A stretch of 64,000 nt of DNA. Origin: Papaver somniferum (taxonomy: Eukaryota; Streptophyta; Magnoliopsida; Ranunculales; Papaveraceae). Shown here one piece after another: positions 20,857 to 32,057 of this stretch (positions are counted from its first letter, which is position 1; every line of letters starts with the position of its first letter). A program made the position numbers and the translations under genes. The stretch covers positions 158,889,101-158,953,100 of the forward strand of contig NC_039367.1 in assembly GCF_003573695.1 (NCBI RefSeq). Reading direction: 5' to 3'. The notes beneath the pieces are model-generated. The model saw only the letters and a program-made list of their open reading frames with translations, made no database searches and was not told where the DNA came from.

Positions 20857-22066
20857 TGAATGTTTCTGTGTGCTTTCCTCACTCTATTTCTCTATTTTAT
20901 TTCTCTCGTTTGCGGAGTGGGAGATGGAAATTCTTTCTTCTGAAGGAGTTGGAGACAAAGTTGGTTCTTATACAAGTAGTACTTTAACTCATTTGTGGTT
21001 AAATCTTAACTCATTGCCGTACTCTTTAACTCATGTTTTGGTGGTATGGTTGTGCTTCTGACAGCAATACAGAGGTGAAGACAAGACTAGGGTCGCCGAT
21101 CATTTGAATTATGAACAGAGACGCCCGTTATATATCAAGGGCTTGTATTAAGCTAGGATCCCAAAGTTATGGTAGAATAAGGTCATCCAACTCAAAACCA
21201 ATTGGCAATGAGTGGAGAGGTCCTAATAGATTATAAACCGCAGGATCTTAGAATGCCAAGACAATGTGGGACTAATAATCTCAACAAGTTATAAACTACT
21301 GTTACTACTCCTTATTATTTTCTTAGTTTTGGAAACTGCTTTAACGGTGTTAAATCTCCTTTCCAACATACAGTTTTCATACTGTTTTCCAAAATACACT
21401 TTTCATTTCTTTAATATCCTAATTTTGATTTTGATGAGAAATTAAAAATGCATCTAAATATTTTAATCTGATTTTTTTTTTTATCGAAAATTGATAAAAA
21501 CTAAATATTAAATACTGAGCGGGACGATACACAAAGTCCTGAACAATGCTCCAAAAAAAAAAAAAAATAAAGTTCTGAACAGTTGCTTTTCTAGGTTGGT
21601 TTTGAAAAGACCCTTTATTTACGTAAGTCCTAGCTTGAGCCAATGGAGTCAGGTGAGGTACCTTTAATTCAAAACGACTACTATCTTTATGCCACTCGCT
21701 AACAATACAATAAACCACTGTGCACTCTGCACTCTGCAAAACAGGCTTGCACTGCCCTGAATAGTCTGACGTTGAAATGTGAAACTGTTAAGGCAAATAA
21801 GGTTCTAATAAGGATAGATACAAAATGCATAATTTTGTAGATAATCCTTCTAAAAGTGAGCAGTCTATAGTGAAAATATTTGGTTAAAAATTATACCTTT
21901 GCCTGCATTATAAGCACCCATTCCATAGTTTAGCAAAGAACGATATCAAATCTTCTCACAGGTTTTATAATTTGACTGGTCAAAACAATACAGGATTTTA
22001 TCTGAGAGATAGCCTACTGGTTGAGTTTAATTGAAGGACTCAAGCCCAAAGATAGTATTTGGGTCG
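20857..22066. other. Intergenic; dispersed repeats
   Basis: Contains a segment at about 21160-21300 with CCAATTGGCAATGAGTGG and CAATGTGGGACTAATAATCTC, a word set common in plant intergenic repeats, and an inverted R1 copy at 21530-21840 (separate entry). The block at 21880-22020 corresponds to 15750-15950 of the first duplicate. Confidence 0.45.
21530..21840 (-). repeat. Dispersed repeat R1, copy 3 (inverted)
   Basis: The reverse complement shows CATTTTGTATCTATCC, ACCTTATTTGCCTTAACAG, AACGTCAGACTATTCAGG, TTATTGTTAGCGAGTGGCAT and TTTTGAATTAAAGGTA in the order of the two forward copies, with more divergence and an insertion of GCAGAGTGCAGAGTGCACAG. Confidence 0.5.
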
Positions 22067-22500
22067 ATGGTGATGGAGAACCTTCATCCATATCATTTCA
22101 CAACTTCTCTCTCGTGTGCCTCGGAAGTCTGTTTCAAACTGCGGACGAGTATGCAAGACTTGGAAGAATATTCTACTTCATATCAGGGTATACCTGGCCG
22201 TCTTTGTATTCTCTCCGTATGCTTTATTTCATGCAATTATCTTCCTAGAGAAAATTGCATGATTTGTTGAATGTTGGTGACGTTTATGGCATTCGTAATT
22301 TCTGCGGCTTATGGGATCGGCTCGCTAAGCCTCAGCAGCAACAAGCAGCTCGAACATTAAACAGTGAAGCGGCTCTTAGAAAAGATATCCTGTTGTAGGA
22401 ATGGTTAGAGTTTGGCGAAGATGTTTATCGGTAATTGAAAGCTGTTACTGGTTGAACGAGATTTATTAAGAGAATCATTGACAGAACGAAACATGAACTT
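22067..22500 (+). pseudogene. Second F-box::LOB copy, decayed
   Basis: Starts ATGGTGATGGAGAACCTTC like the gene at 16054. A single-base deletion after CTTCATCCA shifts the frame; beyond it the F-box is still clear (SQLLSRVPRKSVSNCGRVC, KTWKNILL) up to a donor AGG|GTATAC at 22187/22188. The next part jumps from intron sequence TCTTCCTAGAG directly into the LOB GAS region (ATGTTGGTGACG..GGCATTCGTAATTTC). The zinc-block exon start is missing. The LOB remainder has further frameshifts and stops. It shows that the F-box::LOB arrangement existed before the duplication. Confidence 0.7.
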
Positions 22501-23301
22501 AGAACGAAACAAGATCCCTAGCTGCTGGCAAGTCTCCACTTGGACATGTGTGGACAAAGAAAATTGGTACTAAAATTTGTCTTAAAAGTTATGCTTTGTT
22601 TTCTTTAACAAGTTTTGGTATTAAAATTGGTTGTACTTGGGTTCTCTTAATGGACTAAATTATTTATGCTCCTTCTGTCCGTAGCTGAATGACAAACCAT
22701 TTTAAGATATTTGCATTGTGAAGTTCTTTACTACAGAATGGGAAACAAAACCTGATGAAGTATGCTCGTTGTGGCAAAAGAATATGCAAGATTCAGAGTG
22801 GCATCCTTATAAGCAGGTGACAATCAATGAAAAACATCACGTGGTAATTAAACAATTCAGGAAAACATGTAATCCCGTGTGCAACTTTTGTAACTCTTGT
22901 ACTTCTAGTTTTTCTTGTGCTTTCTCAACGCTCCTGGAATGGTTTTCTTTCTACGACAACACCATGTTTCACAAAAGCCCACCTTTGTAAACATATGGAC
23001 CACAATTGCTCAGTTAAGATGACTAATCTAACCAAAACCATAGTTTTTTATGCAAAAGTTGTGGATGGAACCACTAAGAGTTCTCCTTTTTCAAAGAGTG
23101 ATAGATTATTTGGCAAAAGAAAGAGAGACATCTGATACAGTAATAGATACTTTTTAATTGGATAACAAACTTAAACTTACAGCAGAAGTGAACTTGAATG
23201 ACCGACCATTCAACAGTAGGTCAAAAACAAAGTAAAATGGTCCGGCAGTCATTCAGCTATCTAGAATAAGTAAAATGCTCCTGGACACCATCTGATGTTT
23301 C
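22501..23301. other. Intergenic, continuation of the duplicated block
   Basis: Carries the counterparts of 17300-17420 (TTATGCTTTGTTTTCTT) and of 15318-15390 (AAGCAGGTGACAATC). A frame at 22718-22990 (KQVTINEKHHVVI) spans the duplicate but breaks in the other copy, so coding status is doubtful. Confidence 0.4.
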
Positions 23302-24393
23302 CTAGATGCCGTCATCAGGTGGACATATATCAGTCAGTTTGCACATAATTAGCTCCATAAATGCACAAGTAGCCAGACCACTACGGATACAATCTGCTTC
23401 TTCTCCTAATATTGTTTGGGCATCCATTGCTTCATGAACATACTCCTGGAGCCGCTTCCTAATGTCATCGGGATTCTCCACATCAATATCTTCAACATTG
23501 AATTCTTGGAAGGCTTTTATTTGCTCCGCAAACTGAGCCACTGAGAAAGTGCTTTGTCTTTCCACCAATGTGTCTTCTTAACAAAATTAAGGTATTTTTC
23601 CCAGTCCACTTCACGTAGCATCATTTGAATCCACTGAAGAAGTTCGACATCTGAAATGTTACCTTCCTTTATGATAGTCTCAAGCTTTTGGAGCATCATG
23701 CCTACTTTTTTATGAGCTTAAAAGAAAGCAATCTGAGATTGAATATGACATATTACACCCTCAGCAATTCTGGATTTCAATATAGTTAGAACACCCGTTA
23801 GAACTTCCAAGTCAATCTGAGCTTCCCTTTGATCTTCATACATATGCAGACAACTCTTATACAGATCATGCAAATAATCTACCAGCATCCCTTCCATGTC
23901 TGGATATGTGATACTATGCCAATGTACCAAGAATTGTATCGCGAGATCCCTATGACGATAAAGGGAGTCCCTCATCCCTTGGTAGTGGACATGCATTTCA
24001 TCCATCGTTTCTTCATTCTCCATCATTTCCTCGGCAATATCGACTTCTTGGATCGGGATCTGGACACCCTCTGGTCTTTTCTCCTCTGCACTATCGACTG
24101 CTTGGATTGGGGACTGGACACCATCTGATGTTTCCTCCTTGATGCTGTCATCAGGTGGACATATATCTGTCAGTTTGCACATAGTTAGCTTAATAAGTGC
24201 ACAAATATCCGGACCACTACTAACATAATATGTTGTCTCTAGTGAAATTGTAGGGGCATCCTCTTGTTCTTGAAGAGACTCCTCGAGCCGCTTCACAATG
24301 TCATCGGGCTTTTCCACATCAATATCCTCAACATTGAATTCTTCCAAGGCTTTTATTTGCTTCGCAAACTGAGACCCTGCGGCAAGTGCTTTT
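23302..24393 (-). pseudogene. Unknown module-repeat gene, 3' part (host gene X)
   Basis: The minus strand encodes a repeated module. It starts with QFA(K/E)QIKA..EFNVEDIDVE, PDDI.KRL, and KLTDICPPDD. An acidic linker follows (VQSPIQAVDSAEE, IPIQEVDIAEEMM), then a helical part (MRDSLYRHRDLAIQFLVHW, DLEVLTGVLTILKSRIAE, MMLQKLETIIKEGN). Module 2 spans 24393-23570, with a stop at 23718-23720 where the upstream copy has tyrosine. Module 3 spans 23568-23302 and ends at a stop after CPPDDGI. I do not recognise the family; no catalytic motif is visible. Its 5' part lies at 54269-54484 and 59162-59763, separated by retrotransposons. Function unknown. Confidence 0.5.
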
Positions 24394-24657
24394 AAACAGA
24401 ATATAATATTTTGGTGAATTGATCCACATTTCAACTGGTGGAAAGGTAGACAAATATATAGAGATTACATGCCTTTCTTACAAAGGTTACAGAGATGTTT
24501 TTGGCGTAACATAAGCTAGCAATTATAGAGAATATATTTGCAATAAATCCATATCAATCTGTAGCGTAACACAAGCTAGTGTTTGATACGTGATTTTCTC
24601 TTGGTAGCTGTTACCATAAGAGCTTTGACTGAGTCTTGATGAGATGTATTCCTAACA
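24394..24657 (-). repeat. Copia-B 3' LTR
   Basis: Reads TGTTAGGAATACATCTCATC from 24657 leftward, preceded on the minus strand by the purine tract TTGAGGGGGGA. It is about 95 percent identical to 54005-54268 by eye. The outer end near AAACAG is exact to a few bases only. Confidence 0.85.
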
Positions 24658-25391
24658 TCCCCCCTCAAGTTGTGCATGAGTGGCCGAATGCTCAACTTGT
24701 CTCTGAGAAATTCAAATCTTACAGAAGCAAGACCCTTTGTAAAAATGTCAGCTAGCTGATCTTTTGAGGAAATAAACTTTACCAGTAGTGTTTTTTTTGC
24801 AACTCTTTCTCGTACAAAATGGTAATCAATTTCAATGTGTTTCATTCGTGCGTGAAAGACTGGATTTGCTGTTAGATAAGTCGCACCCAGATTGTCACAC
24901 CACAATGTTGGAACTTGTACTGCAATGCCCAATTCATGCAATAGTGACTGAATCCATATCAATTCTGATGTAGCTATGGCTATGCCTCTGTATTCAGCCT
25001 CAGTACTGGATTTAGAGACCGTTTTTTGCTTGTGTGCACTCCACGAAATAAGATTACTGCCAAAGTAAATACCGTAGCCACTTGTTGATCTTCTATCATC
25101 TAAACTGCTAGCCCAATCAGAGTCTGAGTAGGCATGAAGTGTTGTATCCGCTGAAGGACGGAAAACTAAACCATAATGCACTGTATGTTTGAGATATCGT
25201 AGGATTCTCTTAACTAGATACCAATGCTCAACAAAAGGATTATGCATATAATGACAGACTTTGTTGACTGCTACCGCAATGTCTGGTCTGGTGAGATGAA
25301 GATATTGTAAAGCTCCACAGACACTACGATACAGAGTAGGGTCCTCAAATTTCACACTTCCGTGTTTACTGATATTGGCATTTACTGGAAG
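24658..25391 (-). pseudogene. Copia-B RNase H and 3' end of pol
   Basis: The minus frame reads from the CACTA insertion point ([10 protein letters not shown]) through [23 protein letters not shown]. It then shows the RNase H motifs [30 protein letters not shown], and [19 protein letters not shown], and ends with LADIFTKGL. This segment is open and well conserved. It is cut off from its RT at 38802 by the CACTA element. Confidence 0.85.
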
Positions 25392-25429
25392 AGGCACTAC
25401 GGGAAAAATATACATCTACAACTGGAGAT

Positions 25430-26000
25430 TTACAACACTTCGCTATACATCGTAGAAAGTCCTATGTTTTACAACTGGTTTCAAAGAAAGAGTTGTCGTA
25501 TATCATCACTACCAACCCTTAGGAATAAGGGGTTGCGCTAAGAAAACAAACGACAACTCCTTTAGCAAAACTGTTGTGACGACATTTAGGTATAACAACT
25601 TTGTTTCATAAGTGTGGTGACTTAGCCTATCACAATTCTCACAAGTGTTGTTGAAGAACACAAAAATATGATAATGAAAAATACGTTAGAGGGGAGATTC
25701 GAACATGAACCTAATGCATGGATGTATAGCTAATCAACCATCCTTACAGTTCACAAGTTTGGGTTTTTTCTTTTTTTTTAATAGAAACGTATAACGACAC
25801 TTATAAGTGTTGTTGAAGTTAAAATATAGAATGTGGGAAAAAATTAGGTTTGGGGGATTCGACCCTGAGCCTCCTATATGGAAGTCTACACCACTAACCA
25901 TACCTACACTATCACAAGTTCTGTAAAGTTGGTGGTTCTTTAATATACTATTATGACAACCCTTCATAAGCGTTGTAAAACAAAATATAATGCGCAAAGC
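25430..26000. repeat. CACTA left subterminal repeats with tRNA-like segments
   Basis: Repeated ACAAC(A/T)CTT, AAGTGTTGT and GTTGTAAA words in both orientations. A unit of about 170 bp is present twice (about 25595-25770 and 25780-25930). Each copy holds a minus-strand SINE-like head with a B-box-like GGTTCATGTTCGAATC or GGGTCGAATCC (25691-25745 and 25851-25912); the second also shows TATGGTTAGTGG like an A box. Confidence 0.5.
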
Positions 26001-26451
26001 CGACTGAGCCACAAAGAGCGCGAAGCATTCTCTGTAACCATATATATTCTTCTCTGTAAATAATCACATACATTCTATAAGACCACCCGCTTTAAGCAAA
26101 GCATGCAACTGGGGAATTATGGCAAAAATATACCATCAAACAAACAAATATTCTGAAAAATATTACCATCTTCAAACCGATATTCACACACAAATGATGA
26201 TAACAAAAGCAGCCCTGAATTACCAACAATAGAACATAGAGTTTGATAAGTGATAAATACACAAGCCAATACAGAACTAACACTCAGTGTAGCAAGAAAC
26301 TTGAGAATAGCAGGAAACTCATACAGAACTACACACTCAGCTGTAGCAAGAAACTTGAGAATAGCAGTTGAAGTAGATTACTGAGAAGGCAAATAACACC
26401 AAATATTGCTAAAGTAAGAATACAATACCGTAAAAACAATAAACTACTGAT

Positions 26452-29400
26452 CTAACTTGTGAACTTCTTTTTCTTCTTCTTTTTGTTCTTCTTCTTTGTC
26501 GGAACCACTATGGTATATTCCCCATCTTCTCTTAAGTAACTCTCGTTCTCGTCATCCATTTGGAAACCAAGAGTTGAAATATCCACTGGTTGGAAAATTG
26601 TGTCATGCTTTTCATTGTATTCCTCTAATTCATGGAAACCCCTGGGCGGTGGTTTCACCATCACATACCAGTTAGATGTATTTGACTCTCGACAATAGAA
26701 AACTTGTCGCGCTTGCTTTGCTAAAATGAATGGATCGTTACAGTATTGGTTCTTATGCTGCTTTAAATTGACTAATGTAAAGCCATCTTCTACATTCACA
26801 CCAAAATTGGTGTGAGCCCAATCACATTTGAATATTGGAATTTGAAACATATGATTGTAGTCCAACAATAGAATTTCTTCTAAAACACCATAGAACCCAC
26901 TAGTTTCTGACAATCCTGCAACTAAGGTTGTTGATTCAATTGAAACTCCACTGTTTTGTGTGACTCTCTTAACATCCTTCGTAATAAACCTAGTGTTATT
27001 GATAAGCAAGCCTTTATATGATATGCAGTTTTCCAACGGCCCATATGACAACCATTCTACCGTGTGTGATATTGGCATGCCTTGTTCAATTTGCATCTTA
27101 ACCTACAAATGTATAATCTCAGAACATAAGAATATAACTAAATTTGTTATCTAAGCATAAGAAGTTAGATTTATATGATGGTGTGCCGAACATGGATTGT
27201 TCTATGTGATAGAATGAAACAAAATCACACGCATTTGTGTTTTTTGTAGTAGTTTTCCGCAGCAGCAAAATGTCCAAGTGTTTAAACTATACTAAGATGC
27301 ATAATCTGACTAAGAGTGGACTAAACATACCTTTTGTTGAAACCAATCTGCAAATGTGTCAGACTGTATGGAATTGAGTTGGTCTTCACTAGTAATTGCC
27401 CTCCCAGCAGGAGATTTTAACTCGTCCATATGCATTCTAAGACAAAATTAAAATTAGAAAATGAAGTATTAATTGACAGACCATTTTAATAAACGTGAAC
27501 ATCATACTTACATCATATATGGGTCAATTTCGGTTGTGTTAAAAAGCACATATCTGTGAGATATCTTTAACTTCTCACTATCCATACGCACTTGGACACC
27601 TTTAGAAAGAGGACGTGCTGCCGGTGTGGAACCATTTTGAGTGTTTTCTTTACGCCTTTTCTCTACTCCTGTTTCAGCTGCTTGGGCCTTACGAATATCA
27701 AAATACCTAACACTCTCCATTCCAAGATAACACTCGGCTATACAAGCTTCAGGTTGTGCATAATTCTTTACATATTCTTTGAATGTCTTCATATACCTAG
27801 GAAAGTCGAGTATGCAACAGTTACTAGTTAATTAAATATTAGTATCTCTAAGATACAAAGGGCATAACTTTCTACACAAAACCAAAAAACAGAAGTAATA
27901 TAAATTAAATTGGCATACCTTTCAAATGGATACATCCAACGATATTGTACAGGTCCACATAATCGCACTTCTCGAGCTAGGTGAATTGTCAAGTGCATCA
28001 TGACATCAAAAAGTGACGGAGGGAAGTACCTCTCAAACATACACAAAGTCTCAGCAACTTCTACTTCAAGTTCTATTAATCTATGGAGATCAACTGCCCT
28101 TTGGCATATTTCGTGAAAATAAGAACATAACCTGAAAATTGCCTCCCTTGGCCCTACAGGTAAAAGTCCTTGCAAAGCAACGGGTAATATTTGTTGCATA
28201 AGAACATGGTAATCATGAGCCTTAAGAACACCTAAGCAACCATCTTTTGAGAAATGCTTTCTAAGATCAGAACTAAAACCATATGGAACCTTTAAATTTC
28301 TCATCCTATTATACAATATAGCCTTTTCCTTGTCATTTAAACAGTATGGTGCTGGTGGAAGGATCGTTTTTCCATTTATCTCTACTGGATGTAATTCTGG
28401 TCTTATTCCCATACTCTTCAGATCATTGCGGGACTTTAGACCGTCTTTTGTTTTGGACTTTATATTCAATATGGTACCAATAATACTCTCGCAAACATTT
28501 TTTTCTGTATGCATAACATCAATATTGTGCCGTAGTAATAAATCCTAGGAAGATGGAAAAACCCAACATTAGTAATTAATTCTATAAAGAAATAAAAGAT
28601 CAGACATTTAATCTATGTGAAAGTTATAATGTCATGCTGTCGAATCTTAGGTAAGTAATTAATTCTATTATAATGTCATGCTGGAAAAAACAGAAACAAA
28701 ATGCTCATTATACTGAAAATATACTATTATGTGTCAATTATGGTGCAATCAAACTGATGCTGCCGATGCTTTATCACATTGGGAAAAGTACTCAGATGCA
28801 TTATACTTCCCAAACACTATATCAAAAGAACGAGTGTGCCATTTAGATTGCATTTGTTGATAATGTGAAGTTTAGAGGCTAACATGGTGCAAAGCAGAAG
28901 AACCCATAGCCAAATATTAACAAGTAAGTTTGAAGTTATGGAACTAACCTTCCAGTAAGGCAAGTCGAAGAATATTGACCGTTTGTTAAACACCCGAAGT
29001 TCAGTTTCATCATCATTTGCACCAGAAATAGCCGCATCAACAACATCCCTTTTCCGCTTCCCACATTTAGAATTACCCACATTTGCACTTGCTGCCGCAC
29101 TACTCTTGCCCTTATTCTTCTTCTTTTGCTCTTTCTTTTTCCTTATCTCCTCCTCGTTCTTCTCCGCTTTCCCAAAATCATTTGTAATACTATTCTGACA
29201 TTCAAGTGCCGCAGCACCAGACATAACAGGTGGCTTTTCCTTCCTCTCAATCTCTCCATTAAACCAGTTTTTTTCTGCCGAAGAGGATGATTATGACGAA
29301 GAAATCTCCTATGATTCAAGTAGACAGTTTTACGACTAAATGCCAACCAGTTTGAAAGTGTATTTTCACCGCAAAGAGGACAGGCTGCCTTCCCTTTATA

Positions 29401-30852
29401 CGTACATCCAGATAAATTACCATATGCAGGGAAATCGTTTATTGTCCACATTAATAACGCCTTCAAGTTAAAATCTGTTTTAGTAAACGAATCATATACC
29501 TGCACCCCTTTCTCCCACAACTCAAAAAGATCATCAATCAAGGGCTGCAAGTATACATCAATGTCATTACCCGGTTGTTTTTTTCCTGGAATCAGCATGC
29601 TCAGAATTATGTTGTCACCTTGCATACACAATTGAGGGGGCAAATTATAAACCACGAGCATCACTGGCCAACAACTGTGGGCTGCGGAAAGATCACCAAA
29701 TGGATTAAATCCATCAGCAGCAAGCCCAAGACGCAAATTACGGGGATCTGAAGCAAACTCGGGATACTTTGTGTCTATGTGCTTCCAAGCCAAAGAATCT
29801 GTTGGATGACGCATCTTCCCATCCTTACTCTTGTTCGTCGCGTGCCATATCAACTGCTCAGCCAGTGCTGCTGATTGAAACAATCTTCTCAATCTCGGCA
29901 CAATGGGGAAGTACCTAAGCACCTTCACCGGTATCTTCTTTTGCGGCTTGTCTATCATTTCAGCATCGTCCATGTTAGATGTGTCTGCCTTCCACCTAGA
30001 ATAATGACATTTAGGACACTCGTCTGCATCTTTCAAATCTTTTCTAAACAAACAACAATCATTAATACAAGCATGTATTTTCTGGTAAGTCAATTGATAA
30101 GATTTCAGGAGCTTTTTCACTTCATATGTTGAGCAAGGAAGACAATGATCTGGCGGCAACAAGGAACCGATTGTCTTGAGAAGTTCGTCAAAAGATTTCC
30201 TAGATAAACCATTTACTGTCTTGTGCCTATACAATTCAACAGTGATGGATAACTTTGTGTGTGTTTTACAATTAGGATATAACGGTGGGTCCGCCTCTTC
30301 CACATGGTTTTCCAAACCCTCATCTTGCACAGGTTCATGTCCCTGATCGATATGTGCATCAGCTTCAACAGCAGATCTATATGATATGATCCCCTTGTTG
30401 CTCCCTCTTGGTGTACATCAGTAGAAGTGTGCATAGTCTCCCCGTGAAAAACCCACTCAGTGTATGTAGGATCCCAACCTCGTTTCAGCAAGTGAAGATG
30501 CACTTCTTTCGGAGGAAGTGGGAAAGTGAGATTCTTACAATCAACACAAGGACAACTGAATTCAGAAGGATTTCCAAGTCTCTGACAAACGGTATCTATG
30601 AAATTCTTCAAGGCCTCCTGATATGGAAGATCACCCCTACATGAAAGAACGACAAAATAATTAATCACGGAATAACACAATAAAAGAGGGAAAACATGTA
30701 AAGAAGTAATATTCTACAGTGAACAACATATTAACCTTGGCCAATGAACCCCAATCTTATTAATATTTGAATGACCTGAATCTGCAAATCTGTTCAGTTC
30801 TTCAATCCAGTTAAAAAAAAACCTCAATTTCCCTTCTTGATAACGAAAATAG
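26452..30852 (-). pseudogene. CACTA TNP2-type transposase gene (multi-exon, frameshifted)
   Basis: Minus-strand exons inferred from GT-AG sites: about 30852-30736 (WIEELNRFADSGH), 30637-28949, 28544-27919, 27796-27512, 27437-27331 and 27103-26452. The second carries the transposase-associated domain (FSCPCVDCKN, WVFHGE) and then the Transposase_21 core (LRRLFQSAALAEQLIWHA, GLAADGFNPFGDLSAAHSCWP, DFPAYGNLSGCTYKGKAACP). The third starts with the family signature LLLRHNIDVMHTEKNVCES and enters DUF4218 (LGVLKAHDYHVLMQQILP, VRLCGPVQYRWMYPFER). The last holds DUF4216 (LLLDYNHMFQIPIFKCDW, VFYCRESNTSNWYVM) and ends in a lysine run. Frameshifts at about 30370 and at an A-run near 29268 break it. Confidence 0.85.
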
Positions 30853-32057
30853 CTGCACAAAGAGTATAACCAAACGTAATCAGGGAAAACGGTATCTAAT
30901 TGCTTTAACCTTTTATCTCAAAATGAACTTCAGTTTACGACTTTAATATTTCATTCAGAACAAAGTACATATACTACAGGACTAACACTAACATAATCCC
31001 TGGGTTAGTATTGACATATCTAATCATATGTGCCACTAGAACATCACAAATTAGACAAAGAAACACTAACACAATTCAGTTAGGACTGATCTTTTTCTCT
31101 TCTAGTATGCAAATCTTCAGTCTTTCGAAGGACCATGATTAGAGTCACAGATTCACATATTCAAGCCCTCACCTGCCAAATCGAAACATACCCAACAAAC
31201 TTAATGAGCCAATTTCTGAATCATGATTATGATTTACTGAAAATTAGACAAAGCAAACAAAACATTTTCAACAAAGCAAGATAAGAACTACAACGTCTAT
31301 GATGCACCTTCGACATTAAAAGAAAAAAATCAACATGACTGCAGAAAAAATAAAAAGAGACTGAAGGAGAAAACTACTCATATTGTTGATTTTGATGAAA
31401 TCAATATCATAAGAAAGGAACAAACTACCCATATTGTTGATTGATTTAATGAAATTTTAAACCAAACCCATATGTTTTGTGTTGATTATCAAAAAACCTA
31501 ATTCAAATTTTAATGCAAAAAAGTCACTGAAAAAAACCTAATTCAAAAATCAAAAAAACAATATACCCTAAATTGAGCTTTGGTACAGATCGATCTTCAA
31601 CTTCGGGAAATTGGTGGAAGTGGTTAGTCGAGATATGGGTTACAGATCGATCTTCAACATTGTGTGGTGATGAAGTTGGTGAAGTATCTCCTGAGATCGA
31701 TTAAGTTAAAAACGATGGTAATGAACGGAGCTGTTGGAGTCGTAGACGATGAAGTTGCCAGTGGTTTGAGTTATGGAGGTGCTGCTGTACCGAAGTGGTT
31801 TGAGTGATGTTGGTTGAATAATGGTGGTTTGAGGTGAAGTTTCTCCTCGAACACACTGGGGAGATGCAGTTGAGGGAAAAAAGAAAAGGATAAGGAAGGA
31901 ATAGAAATGAGAATGATGTTAAACAAAAAAAAAAAAAAAAAAAAAAAAAAAACTTAACGGCTGTAGATGAAATAGAATTAAAAATTAAATGAATGGGTGG
32001 TTATGATGTGATGATATACATAGAATATTCCAAAGGAATATTCCCAGTATATGGTTG
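30853..32057. other. CACTA internal non-coding region with poly(A) run
   Basis: AT-rich spacer upstream of the TNP2 gene, probably its promoter and 5' untranslated region. It contains short duplications (CATATTGTTGATT at about 31380 and 31429; ACAGATCGATCTTCAAC at about 31585 and 31631) and an A-run of about 26 at 31926-31951. Confidence 0.5.

Noticed and set aside
26452..27096. Independent host gene with a lysine-rich tail
   Set aside because: It is the DUF4216 end of the CACTA transposase gene, with splice sites linking it to upstream exons.
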